Assembly (NCBI RefSeq): GCF_017991995.1
Contig: NZ_JAGOPN010000001.1
Location: 186,001 to 250,000 of the forward strand
Direction of reading: 5' to 3'
Origin: Pseudacidovorax sp.
GTDB taxonomy: Bacteria; Pseudomonadota; Gammaproteobacteria; Burkholderiales; Burkholderiaceae_C
Length of the DNA stretch: 64,000 nucleotides
In this document: piece by piece, positions 42,569-51,040 of the stretch
How positions within the stretch are numbered: position 1 is the stretch's first letter
Layout: each line of letters begins with the position of its first letter
Notes under the pieces: model-generated
What the model was told of the DNA's origin: nothing
Databases searched by the model: none
The model's input: the letters and a program-made list of their open reading frames with translations, nothing else
Translations under genes and position numbers: made by a program

Positions 42569-43006
42569 GTGACCGAGATCGACGTCCACTACAACACGGC
42601 CGACAAGCTGCAGCATGCCTGCCGGCTCCTGCGCAAGGCCGTGCTCGGCGCCGATGCGCAGGTCGTGGTGCAAGGGCCCGGAGAACTGCTCGACGCGCTG
42701 GACGAAGCCCTGTGGCGCTTCGCGCCGGCGGACTTCATCCCGCACTGCAAGGCCGATGCGCCAGTGCATGTGCGCGGGCGCTCCGCCGTGCTGCTGGGCC
42801 TGGCCGAAGGCGAACCACCGTCCCACCGCCAGGTGATGCTCAACCTGGGTCGGCCCCTGCCGCAGGGCTTCGAGCGCTTCGATCGCCTGATCGACGTGGT
42901 GGGCCTCGATGACGACGAGCGGCTGGCCGGCCGCACGCGCTGGCGCCACTATTCGGATCGCGGCTACGCCATCACGCGACACGACGTGGGATCGCGCAGC
43001 GCATGA
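42569..43006 (+). CDS. holC: DNA polymerase III chi subunit HolC
   Basis: A 145-residue clamp-loader accessory protein that links the replicase to SSB. HolC features are HYNTADKLQHACRLLRKA, the WRFAPADFIPHC segment near residue 50 and HYSDRGYAITRHD at the end. It begins at GTG (42569), 18 bases after pepA, a usual gene order in proteobacteria. The stop overlaps the next ATG. Confidence 0.92.
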   Translation: MTEIDVHYNTADKLQHACRLLRKAVLGADAQVVVQGPGELLDALDEALWRFAPADFIPHCKADAPVHVRGRSAVLLGLAEGEPPSHRQVMLNLGRPLPQGFERFDRLIDVVGLDDDERLAGRTRWRHYSDRGYAITRHDVGSRSA

Positions 43007-43482
43007 GCGTGCCGCCCCGCACCCCGCCGCGCTTCGTGCCGACCCTCACCGCGGTGGTCGACCTCGACGCGCCGTCGGTGGTGGGCCCCGAGCTGGTCTG
43101 GCCCGAGACGCCCGCTCCGGTGCTCCAGGCCGATGCACCCGCCGCCACGGTCCCGCCGGCCGCCGAAGCCATGTCCGTGGCGCAGGCCTCTGCCGAGCCG
43201 GCGCCCACCGCCTCCATGGTGGCCATCCGCCCGGAGGACGTCTTCGAGATCGAGGAAGAACTGCTGCACCGTGTGCTCCAGCGCGTCGACCTGCGGCTGG
43301 AGGAGGCGCTGACCGATGTCGTCTCGCAGGCCGTCCAGCAGCAGCTCGATGCCATGATCCCGGTGCTTCGGAACCGTCTCGAAGACCAGCTGCGGCAGCT
43401 CATTTCGAACGCCCTGGCCGAGGAGCTTTCGGCCGCCCAACCCCGTGTTTCCGCCGGGGTTCGTGCACCATCGTTGGGCTAA
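43003..43482 (+). CDS. Hypothetical protein coupled to holC
   Basis: A 159-residue protein. Residues 1-75 are Pro/Ala-rich and probably disordered. Residues 76-150 form a predicted helical coiled region (EDVFEIEEELLHRVLQ, RLEEALTDVVSQAVQQQLD, LEDQLRQLISNALAEEL). I do not recognise a characterised family; similar genes follow holC in Burkholderiales. There is no signal peptide or membrane segment. Overlap with holC (ATGA) implies coupled translation. Confidence 0.7.
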   Translation: MSVPPRTPPRFVPTLTAVVDLDAPSVVGPELVWPETPAPVLQADAPAATVPPAAEAMSVAQASAEPAPTASMVAIRPEDVFEIEEELLHRVLQRVDLRLEEALTDVVSQAVQQQLDAMIPVLRNRLEDQLRQLISNALAEELSAAQPRVSAGVRAPSLG

Positions 43483-43618
43483 ACTGACTCGCAGGTCGGA
43501 GGGCGCGCGGGTGCCGCCAGCCGGTGCGTCGGCTTGGAACTTGCTCCAGCATGGCGCGCCGGTTGCATCGACCGGTAGACCAACATCAATCCTGTCTTCA
43601 TCGTTCTGGAGGTTTCTC

Positions 43619-44830
43619 ATGCAATTGAAATGGACCGCGGTCGCCCTGGCTGCACTCTCGGTGGTGGCCTGTGGCAAGAAGGAAGAAGCCGCAGCACCCG
43701 CAGCGAGCCCGGCAGCCACGGCGGCGGCGCCCGCACCTGCTGCGCCTCCGGCGGGTGAAACCCTCACGGTCAAGATCGGCCACGTGGCGCCCACCAGCGG
43801 TGCCATCGCCCACCTGGGCAAGGACAACGAACTGGGCGCCAAGATGGCCATCGAGGACCTGAATGCCCAGGGCATGAAGATCGGCGACAAGACGGCCAAG
43901 TTCGAGCTGATCGCCGAGGACGATGCCGGCGATCCGAAGCAGGGCACGGCCGTGGCCCAGAAGCTGGTGGACAGCCAGGTCAACGGCGTGGTCGGCCACC
44001 TGAACTCGGGCACCACCATCCCCGCCTCCAAGATCTACAGCGACGCCGGCATCCCGCAGATCTCCCCCTCCGCGACCAACCCCAAGTACACCCGTCAGGG
44101 CTTCAAGACCACCTTCCGCGTGGTGGCTGACGACACCCAGCTGGGTGGCACCCTGGGCAAGTACGCCGTCGAAACCCTCAAGGGCAAGAACATCGCCGTG
44201 ATCGACGACCGCACGGCCTACGGCCAGGGCGTCGCCGACGAGTTCGAGAAGGCCGCCAAGGCCGCCGGCGGCACGATCGTGGGCCGCGAGTTCACCACCG
44301 ACAAGTCCACCGACTTCAACGCCATCCTGACCAAGCTCAAGGGCGCCAAGCCCGACATCCTGTTCTTTGGCGGCATGGACGCCGTCGGCGGCCCGATGCT
44401 CAAGCAGGTCAAGCAGCTGGGCCTGAACGTCAAGTTCATGGGCGGCGACGGCCTGTGCACGGGCGAGCTGGCCAAGCTGGCCGGCGATGCCATCGGCGAA
44501 GAGATGGTCTACTGCGCCGAAGCCGGCGGCGTGGACGGCGACTTCAAGGCGCCGCTGGACGCCTGGAAGGCCAAGTTCAAGGAAAAGAACGGCGTGGACG
44601 TGCAGATCTACGCGCCGTACGTCTACGACGCCGTGCAGGTGCTGGTTGCCGCCATGGCCAAGGCCGGCTCGGCCGACCCCGCCAAGTACCTGCCTGAAGT
44701 CGGCAAGATCGAATACAAGGGCCTGACCGGCCCCATCGCCTTCGACGAGAAGGGCGACATCAAGAACGGCGCGCTGACGCTCTACACCTACAAGGGTGGC
44801 GCGCGCACGCAGATCGCCGTGGTGCGCTGA
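43619..44830 (+). CDS. LivK-type branched-chain amino acid ABC substrate-binding protein
   Basis: A 403-residue periplasmic lipoprotein. The signal ends at lipobox VVAC (residues 15-18), followed by a Lys/Glu and Ala/Pro-rich linker of about 30 residues. The type I periplasmic-binding domain starts at VKIGHVAPTSGAIAHLGKD, with GVVGHLNSGTTIPASKIY and DDRTAYGQGVADEFEKAAKA as ligand-region marks. It is an orphan here without LivHMGF. A GGAGG ribosome site lies six bases before the ATG and a terminator follows, so it is probably well expressed and monocistronic. Confidence 0.92.
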   Translation: MQLKWTAVALAALSVVACGKKEEAAAPAASPAATAAAPAPAAPPAGETLTVKIGHVAPTSGAIAHLGKDNELGAKMAIEDLNAQGMKIGDKTAKFELIAEDDAGDPKQGTAVAQKLVDSQVNGVVGHLNSGTTIPASKIYSDAGIPQISPSATNPKYTRQGFKTTFRVVADDTQLGGTLGKYAVETLKGKNIAVIDDRTAYGQGVADEFEKAAKAAGGTIVGREFTTDKSTDFNAILTKLKGAKPDILFFGGMDAVGGPMLKQVKQLGLNVKFMGGDGLCTGELAKLAGDAIGEEMVYCAEAGGVDGDFKAPLDAWKAKFKEKNGVDVQIYAPYVYDAVQVLVAAMAKAGSADPAKYLPEVGKIEYKGLTGPIAFDEKGDIKNGALTLYTYKGGARTQIAVVR

Positions 44831-44854
44831 GCACCTCCGGCGCATCGCCAGACC

Positions 44855-44880
44855 AAGGGGCCTTCGGGCCCCTTTTCTTT
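44855..44880 (+). terminator. Rho-independent terminator after the LivK-type gene
   Basis: AAGGGGCC (44855-44862), a TTCG tetraloop and GGCCCCTT (44867-44874) form an eight-base stem followed by TTCTTT. It lies 24 bases after the stop and separates convergent genes. Confidence 0.92.
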
Positions 44881-44894
44881 GGGCGCGGCGGCTT

Positions 44895-45863
44895 TCAATC
44901 CAGGCTGAGGTTGATCGAGCGGATGAGCCCGCGCCAGTCCTGGAGATCCTGGCGGATCACCGCGCCGAACTGCGCAGGCGTGGTCTGCGGAAGATCGTCG
45001 AAGTTGAGTTCCCGCATGCGCCGCACCACCTCGGGGTCGACCAGGGCCTTCTGCACGGCCGCATTGAGGCGTCCGATGATGTCCGGCGGCGTGTGCGCGG
45101 GTGCCAGCAGGCCGTACCAGCTGTAGGTGGTGAAGGGATAGCCGGCTTCCGTCATCGTGGGCACGTCGGGCAGCATCGGCAGCCGCTTGGGGCCGCTGTT
45201 GGCCAGGGCGCGCACGCGCCCCGCCTTGACCAGTTCGATGGTCGACGAGGTGTCGCCGAAGGCGGCGTCCACCTGCCGGCCCGCCAGGTCCTGCACGCAG
45301 GGGCTGGTGCCCTTGTAGGGCACATGCAGCATGTCGATGCCGGCCTGCTTCTTCAGGCTTTCCATGGCCAGGTGTCCGCCTGAGCCGGCGCCCCAGGAGC
45401 AGTAGCTGTACTTGCCGGGATGCGCCTTCACCTCGCGCACGAACTCGTCGAGCGTGCGGGCTGGAAAGTCCGGACGCACCAGCAGCAGGTTGCCGCCGCG
45501 GCCGATCTGGGCGATGGGTGCCAGGTCCTTGACCGGGTCGTAGGGCAGCTTCCGGTAGAGGCCGGGATTGACCACCACCGACGCCGCATAGGTGAACAGC
45601 AGCCGGTAGCCATCCGGTGCCGCCCGGGCGCCGGCCTCCACGCCCAGCACGCCGTTGGCACCCGGCTTGTTCTCGACCACGAAGGGCTGGCCGAGTTGCT
45701 TTCCGAGGAATTCGGCCATGATGCGCGCGATGGTGTCCGTGCCACCGGCCGGTGCAGTGGGCACGATCAGCGTCACCGGACGTTGTGGGTACGGTTCGGC
45801 GGCGTGACTGGACGCGCAGATGGCGGCAAGGAAAAGTGCGCCGTGGCGCAGGATGGTGGGCAT
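44895..45863 (-). CDS. Bug/TctC-family binding protein, last gene of the DUF1254 operon
   Basis: A 322-residue orphan receptor with a signal peptide ending SSHAA near residue 22. Family segments are LIVPTAPAGGTDTIARIM, VVENKPGANGVLGVEAGA and LHVPYKGTSPCVQDLAGRQVDA. An added Cys in the PYKGTSPC loop is uncommon in the family. It lies 65 bases after the metallo-beta-lactamase gene in a run of seven minus-strand genes. Confidence 0.9.
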   Translation of the reverse strand: MPTILRHGALFLAAICASSHAAEPYPQRPVTLIVPTAPAGGTDTIARIMAEFLGKQLGQPFVVENKPGANGVLGVEAGARAAPDGYRLLFTYAASVVVNPGLYRKLPYDPVKDLAPIAQIGRGGNLLLVRPDFPARTLDEFVREVKAHPGKYSYCSWGAGSGGHLAMESLKKQAGIDMLHVPYKGTSPCVQDLAGRQVDAAFGDTSSTIELVKAGRVRALANSGPKRLPMLPDVPTMTEAGYPFTTYSWYGLLAPAHTPPDIIGRLNAAVQKALVDPEVVRRMRELNFDDLPQTTPAQFGAVIRQDLQDWRGLIRSINLSLD

Positions 45864-45928
45864 GGGTGTCTCCGTGATCGGGATGTTGCAGGGCCGGCAG
45901 GTGGGCAAGGGCGCGGGAGGGGGCGCCG

Positions 45929-47203
45929 TCAGCCAGCGCCCGGCCGCGGGGGCAGGGTGGCGTCCAGGCGCTCGGCACTGCTGAGAAAGAGATTGCGCGA
46001 CACATAGCTGCGCACCTGGCCGGCGCGCTCGCGCAGCCACGCAGCCTTGAGCCGGCGGGCCTCGGCGAATTCGGCCGCCTCGCCCTCGGCGGTGGCCAGC
46101 AGGTCTACCACGTGCAGGGCCAGTTGCCATTCGCCACGCGACGCAAGTGCGGCGGCGCGGGCCAGCACGCCGGCCTTGTCCGTGATGGCGGCGCCGACCT
46201 CCCGCGCGACCCGGTCGGGCGGGGCGGGATGCAGGCTGGTCGGGTTGCGGTCCCACCAGCCGTTCTCGGCGCGGTAGACGTCCCGCACCACATAGCTCGG
46301 CTCGCCATAGGTGGGCTTGAGCCAGTCGACGCCGAAGATCTCCTTGGGATAGTCCAGCCGCGCGAGGATCTGGCGCTCGTCCAGTCCCTCATTCATCAGC
46401 GCGACGGTCCGCTCCCGCAACCAGCGCAGGGCGCGCGCCGTGTGCAGCAGCACGTCCTGCACGCGCTGGGCGCCACGCAGCGTCGGGCCGAACTCGCGGA
46501 CGGCGACCTCCGGGCGCAGCGCGGCGAGTTGCTCCAGCGTGCGCGCCCAGCGGACCGGGTCGCGCAGCGTGCGCAGCGGCGTGCCGACATTGGGCATGGA
46601 GTCGATCAGGGCCGCGCCACCATAGAGCACCCGCTGGGCAGGCGACCACAGCACGATGGCATCGTCCGTCTCCGATGGGGCCCACCTCAGCTCGACGCGC
46701 CGCTCGTCGTGCCCGATCGTCAGCCGGTCCTCGAAGGTCTCGTCGGGGTCGTGCAGCGCCAGGTGGCGTTCGAAGAAGGCGGCGGGCCGGCGGAACTGCA
46801 TCTCCGCCAGCCGGTGCTGCAGGCCGGCTGTCTCGCGGTAGCGCGCGTGACGGCGCAGCACGCCTGCATGGGCGATCACCCGGGGCCGCGGATCGCCGCG
46901 CTGCGCGGCATGGGCCAGCCACTGGTCCACGCCGGCGTTGTAGCCCAGGTGCCCATGGCTGAAGCACAGGGCGTGCAGCGGGGCATCGCTCAGCGCGCGC
47001 AGCGCATCGATCATGCCCGCGGTGACCCGGCCGCCGGGCCCGGCGTCCATCACCACCAGGCCCACATCGGTTTCGGCCGCGAAGGAATGGCCCTGGCCGC
47101 GCAGCAGATGCAGCCCGGGTCCGACGGTTTCGCTGCCTTCGCCGACGATGAGGAAGGGCTTTTCGGCGCTGGCGCCGCCCGGCGTGGGTTGCGGCAGGGT
47201 CAT
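45929..47203 (-). CDS. SdsA-like metallo-beta-lactamase-fold protein with altered metal motif
   Basis: A 424-residue protein. It has an N-terminal MBL domain and then an alkylsulfatase-type dimerisation region (GWWDRNPTSLHPAPPDRVAREV near residue 310). Alkylsulfatases such as SdsA1 carry HxHxDH; here the segment is SHGHLGYN near residue 83, so the Asp and third His are replaced by Gly and Tyr. HAGV near residue 111 and APSETDDAIVLW near residue 175 remain. It may be a one-metal or non-hydrolytic variant. No signal peptide. It overlaps the DUF1254 gene (ATGA). Confidence 0.82.
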   Translation of the reverse strand: MTLPQPTPGGASAEKPFLIVGEGSETVGPGLHLLRGQGHSFAAETDVGLVVMDAGPGGRVTAGMIDALRALSDAPLHALCFSHGHLGYNAGVDQWLAHAAQRGDPRPRVIAHAGVLRRHARYRETAGLQHRLAEMQFRRPAAFFERHLALHDPDETFEDRLTIGHDERRVELRWAPSETDDAIVLWSPAQRVLYGGAALIDSMPNVGTPLRTLRDPVRWARTLEQLAALRPEVAVREFGPTLRGAQRVQDVLLHTARALRWLRERTVALMNEGLDERQILARLDYPKEIFGVDWLKPTYGEPSYVVRDVYRAENGWWDRNPTSLHPAPPDRVAREVGAAITDKAGVLARAAALASRGEWQLALHVVDLLATAEGEAAEFAEARRLKAAWLRERAGQVRSYVSRNLFLSSAERLDATLPPRPGAG

Positions 47204-48561
47204 GCGCGTGACTCCGGACCCGGGGCGTCCGCCGTTCCCGCGGGCCGGCCGGTCACGCGCAGCGCGGGCGGACGCCAGCGGTCCTCCAGCAGGGCCGGCC
47301 GCGGGATGTAGGCCCGCAGGCAGAGGTAGAACTCGCCGGCTGGCGCGGGCAGCCAGTTGGCGCGCACGTCCGGCTCTTGCGGTGCCTCGTGCGCGATGTG
47401 GATCGTGAGGCTGCCGTCGGCTGCCCAGGCCAGCCCGGCGCTGCGGTCGCCGATGGCGTAGCGGTCGATGGGGTTGGCGACCAGCATGTAGTCGCGGGCG
47501 TCGTAGAGCGTGATCGACCAGAAGGCGTCGACGGGCGGGGTGGCACCGGGCGCGAAGTGCAGGGCGTACACGCGGCGGCCGGTGAGCGGCTCGCCGTCCT
47601 CATCCTTCCAGGCCAGGGGGTAGTAGGCCTCGGCGCTTTCGAGCATGCCGATGTACTTGAGCGCCACAAGGGCCCGCGCCCGGTGGTCGTCGCCGAAGCT
47701 GCCTTCCACGAGGGGCGGCAGCGTCCAGCCTTCGGCCGTCTGTCGTCCCGTCTCGGTGTTGCGCAACAGGGCCAGCGCCTCGTCCAGGGCCTGGCCCAGG
47801 CGGCGCAAGGCCTCGTCCGCCGGCGGTGGCCCGGCGGGATCGAGCCCCAGCGCCGCGAGCGCGGCGATCTGCGGCAGGTCGGAGGCGGGCGGCGGGTTTT
47901 CGCCGAGTGCCGCCCGCACCTGGTGGGCAAAGTGCGCCGGCCCGGCGGGCGCCGACGGATCGCAGTCGGGGTCGAAGGCCCGCGGCCTGGGCGGGCGGCC
48001 GGCGACCCAGTCGCCAAGGCGGTGCAGCCGCAGTCCGTCCTGCACGGCATGGGCGCCCGGCAGGTCGTGCTCGCCATCCACCAGGATGCGGCCGATGACC
48101 CAGACCCAGGGCGTGGGGCAGGGCACGCGGGTGCCGGCCGACTGCAGTGCCTCCGGTAGCTCGCCCTGCCAGCCCGGCGGCGTGAGCACGAAGCGCCGCG
48201 CCGCATTGCCGGTCAGTCGCGTGCCCAGATGTGCGAAGGGATTGGTGAAGAAGTCGAGCAGGCCCAGCACGTAGTAGCGGCCCTGTGTGTCGGGCACTTC
48301 GACGACCAGCGGCTCGTCGTCGACATGGAGCCAGGCCGTCGAGTAGAGCGTGTCGTTGTTGGGCGTGACCACGCGGCTGCGCCCGGGCGCGAGCAGGCTG
48401 CGGCTGTGGGTGAAGACGTTGCACCATCGTTGGCCTTCGGGCGCCTCGCCGTGGGCCGCCACCCGCCTGGGGGAGGTCGCGGCCCGCATGCGGCGCATTT
48501 CGTAGAGCGGATAGGCATAGACGATGGCCTCGCGGTCGGCGGTGCTGGTCGCGGGGCTCAT
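47200..48561 (-). CDS. DUF1254/DUF1214 protein, second copy
   Basis: A 453-residue protein. The DUF1254 part contains YAYPLYEMRRMR, VVTPNNDTLYSTAWLHV and GRYYVLGLLDFFTNPFAHLG. The DUF1214 part at the C-terminus contains FWSITLYDARDYMLVANPIDRYAIGDR and ANWLPAPAGEFYLCLRAY (both split here by key residues, near 365 and 425). The family reaction is unknown. Unlike many relatives it has no signal peptide. Overlaps with both neighbours indicate translational coupling. It is a diverged paralog of the next gene upstream. Confidence 0.85.
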   Translation of the reverse strand: MSPATSTADREAIVYAYPLYEMRRMRAATSPRRVAAHGEAPEGQRWCNVFTHSRSLLAPGRSRVVTPNNDTLYSTAWLHVDDEPLVVEVPDTQGRYYVLGLLDFFTNPFAHLGTRLTGNAARRFVLTPPGWQGELPEALQSAGTRVPCPTPWVWVIGRILVDGEHDLPGAHAVQDGLRLHRLGDWVAGRPPRPRAFDPDCDPSAPAGPAHFAHQVRAALGENPPPASDLPQIAALAALGLDPAGPPPADEALRRLGQALDEALALLRNTETGRQTAEGWTLPPLVEGSFGDDHRARALVALKYIGMLESAEAYYPLAWKDEDGEPLTGRRVYALHFAPGATPPVDAFWSITLYDARDYMLVANPIDRYAIGDRSAGLAWAADGSLTIHIAHEAPQEPDVRANWLPAPAGEFYLCLRAYIPRPALLEDRWRPPALRVTGRPAGTADAPGPESRA

Positions 48562-49928
48562 GCCGTTGCTCCCCAGGCCTGCAGGGCGGGTATGCGCCAG
48601 GTGCGGGCCTCTTCGCGCGGATGGTAGAGGCGCAGGATCAGGTAGAAGCGGCCCGCCGGCGTCGGCAGCCAGTTGGCGTCGTCGGCCGGGCGGTCGTGGC
48701 TGAAGACCAGCCGCAGGCCGCCGTCCGCATCGCGCCGCAGGCCGGGCGTGCGGTCGCCGATGGCATGGCGGCCGAGCGCATTGGCATGGAGGAAGCGGTC
48801 CGCGTCGTACAGCGTGACCGACCAGAAGGCGTCGGCCGGCGGCAGTGCATCGGCCTCGAAGCGCATCGTGTAGCGGCGGCTGCCGTCCAGGGCGTCGCCG
48901 GCGGCATCGAAATGGCCCGCCGCGTAGAGCGCTTCGGTGGTGGCCAGCGCACCCAGGCCGATGTAGGCCGTCAGCGCACGGGTCAGGTGGTCGTTGCCAT
49001 AGCGCCCGGCCCGGCCGGCCAGCACCCAGGGCTTGCGGCGTCGGCTGCGTGCCGCTTCGCCGACCAGCCGGGTCGCCTCGGCCAGCCCTTGCTGCAGACC
49101 CTCGCGCGTGGGCGCGTCCAGGGCCGCCCAGTCGAAGCCGGAGCCCGGCCGCAACCCGGCCTGGCCCAGCCATGCGACCAGCCCCACGTCCTCGGGCCGG
49201 CCGGGGGCATCGGCCAGCGCGCGGCAGAGGTTGCCGAAGAAGCGCCTGGCCACGTCGTGCGTGGGCACGCCGGCCTGCATGTCGGCCATGGCGTCCACGG
49301 GCTCGCCCTCCCAGGCCGCCACGCAGGCCGGCACACGACTCGGGCCGGTGCCCTCGGCCGGCGCGAGCCGGATGCCGGCCTGCAGGGCACGGGCCGCGGG
49401 CCAGTCGGCCTCGTCGCCGACCAGGATGCGGCCGATCAGCCACACCAGCGTGGTGGGGCAGGGCACGTGCCGCAGGTGCGCAAGCGCCGCCGGGGCGCGC
49501 TGGCCGGGTCCGAGCAGCAGCACCTGCTCGCCCTGGGCGCTGCAGTTGCGCGGGCCGAGGTTCTCGAAGTTCTCGGTGTAGGCGTCGTAGAGCGCCAGCA
49601 CGAAGTAGCGGCCGGGATGCTCGGCCGCCGCCGGAACCGTCAGCACGCAGGGGCCGTCGCCCAGGTGGATCCATGCCGTGGTGTAGAGCAGGTCGTTGGC
49701 CGGCGTGACGATGTCGCGGTCCTGGTCGGTGGAAGGTCGGGTGATGGCATGGAGCGCGTTGATGGGGGCCCGCGGCGCCAGGCCCGGATGGCCGGTCTGC
49801 AGGCGGCAGGTGCGCACCGATTCGACCAGGGGATAGCCGTGCACGAAGGCGGTCAGGCCCACGGCGCGGGCCAGGTCGCGGCGGCCGGCGTCCAGGCCGG
49901 TGAGGGTGTCAGGGGAGGTCATGATCAT
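48558..49928 (-). CDS. DUF1254/DUF1214 protein, first copy
   Basis: A 456-residue paralog of the following gene, with VHGYPLVESVRTCRLQTG, VTPANDLLYTTAWIHLGDGP, GRYFVLALYDAYTENFENLG and a C-terminal FWSVTLYDADRFLHANALGRHAIGDRT region (near residue 365, key WSVTLYD and HAIGDR). The start is either the ATG at 49928 or the ATG two codons later at 49922; no clear ribosome site separates them. No signal peptide. It lies 29 bases after the Bug gene and overlaps the second copy by ATGA. Confidence 0.85.
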   Translation of the reverse strand: MIMTSPDTLTGLDAGRRDLARAVGLTAFVHGYPLVESVRTCRLQTGHPGLAPRAPINALHAITRPSTDQDRDIVTPANDLLYTTAWIHLGDGPCVLTVPAAAEHPGRYFVLALYDAYTENFENLGPRNCSAQGEQVLLLGPGQRAPAALAHLRHVPCPTTLVWLIGRILVGDEADWPAARALQAGIRLAPAEGTGPSRVPACVAAWEGEPVDAMADMQAGVPTHDVARRFFGNLCRALADAPGRPEDVGLVAWLGQAGLRPGSGFDWAALDAPTREGLQQGLAEATRLVGEAARSRRRKPWVLAGRAGRYGNDHLTRALTAYIGLGALATTEALYAAGHFDAAGDALDGSRRYTMRFEADALPPADAFWSVTLYDADRFLHANALGRHAIGDRTPGLRRDADGGLRLVFSHDRPADDANWLPTPAGRFYLILRLYHPREEARTWRIPALQAWGATA

Positions 49929-49957
49929 GGGCGGATGCAAAGGGGTTGATGGGTGGC

Positions 49958-51040
49958 TCAGTCCAGCCGCGCGCCGGTGGCTTCGACCAGGCGCATCGAC
50001 ACGGGCAGGAAGCGGCGGTAGCTGTCGGCCGCCTGCGCCGGCAGGTTGCCGATGGGCTCGGCGCCGAGGGCGGCGATGCGGGCGCGCAGTGCGGGGTTCT
50101 GGAGCGCGGCCTGGACCTCCCGGCCCAGCCGCTCGACCACCGCGTCGGGCACCCGGGCGGGCGCCATCAGCGAGATGGGGCCGGTCAGCGCATAGACCTC
50201 GTCCGTGAAGCCCTGCTCGGCGAAGGTGGGCACCTCGGGCAGCACCTGCGCGCGCGTGGTGCCGGCGGTGGCAACCGCACGCAGCCGGCCCGCCTGGATG
50301 TAGGGCGCCAGCGTGGTGGTCGAGCCCACGGTCATCTGGACCGTGCCGGCCACGAGGTCCATGGCCATCGGCGCCTCGCCCTTGTAGGCCACGTGCAGCG
50401 TGTGCAGGCCGTAGTGCCGGTCCATGAAGACCTGGATCTGGTGCGGCTGCGTGCCGGCGCCCCAGGAGCCCATGGCGAAGCGTCCCGGCTGGGCACGGAT
50501 GCGCTCGATCAGCCCGGCGAAGTCGCGCGCCTGCACCGACGGATGCACCGCCAGCACCGTGCGGGGCGTCGCCACGTCCGAGACCATGCGCAGATCCGTG
50601 CGCGGGTCGTAGGGCAGACGCTTGTAGAGCACCAGGTTGGCGGCGATCGGTCCTGGCACGGTCAGCAGCAGCGTGAGGCCGTCGGGCGCACTCTTGGCTA
50701 CCGCATCGGTGCCGATGATGCCGCCCGCGCCGGCGCGGTTCTCCACGATCACGGGCTGGCCCAGGCGGGGCGACAGTGCCTCGGCCAGGAGCCGGGCCAA
50801 CGTGTCCGTGGAGCCGCCGGGCGCGTACTGCACCACGATGCGCAGCGCACGGCTGGGCCAGCCGTCGGTGGCCGGGGTGGAGGCCTGCGTCGTGCGCAGC
50901 GGCAGTGCGCCCGCGGCCAGGGCGGACAGGCCCGCCAGAAGGCGTCGCCGTCCGGCATCGGCGGTCTGCGCGCCATCCGCCGACCGGTTGCGCATGCCTG
51001 CGGCGCCAGCAGATGGCGAAGGGCGCGTCGGGCCGTTCAT
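49958..51040 (-). CDS. Bug/TctC-family binding protein in the DUF1254 operon
   Basis: A 360-residue orphan receptor with an unusually long N-terminus: about 30 polar residues precede a twin-Arg-like AGRRRLLAGLSALAAGALP signal. The Met at 51040 is chosen from the ATGA overlap with the upstream gene; a later Met (MRNRSADG) would shorten the tail. Family segments are IVVQYAPGGSTDTLARLL, VIVENRAGAGGIIGTDAVA and LHVAYKGEAPMAMDLVAGTVQ. It sits between the acyl-CoA synthetase and DUF1254 genes. Confidence 0.9.
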   Translation of the reverse strand: MNGPTRPSPSAGAAGMRNRSADGAQTADAGRRRLLAGLSALAAGALPLRTTQASTPATDGWPSRALRIVVQYAPGGSTDTLARLLAEALSPRLGQPVIVENRAGAGGIIGTDAVAKSAPDGLTLLLTVPGPIAANLVLYKRLPYDPRTDLRMVSDVATPRTVLAVHPSVQARDFAGLIERIRAQPGRFAMGSWGAGTQPHQIQVFMDRHYGLHTLHVAYKGEAPMAMDLVAGTVQMTVGSTTTLAPYIQAGRLRAVATAGTTRAQVLPEVPTFAEQGFTDEVYALTGPISLMAPARVPDAVVERLGREVQAALQNPALRARIAALGAEPIGNLPAQAADSYRRFLPVSMRLVEATGARLD

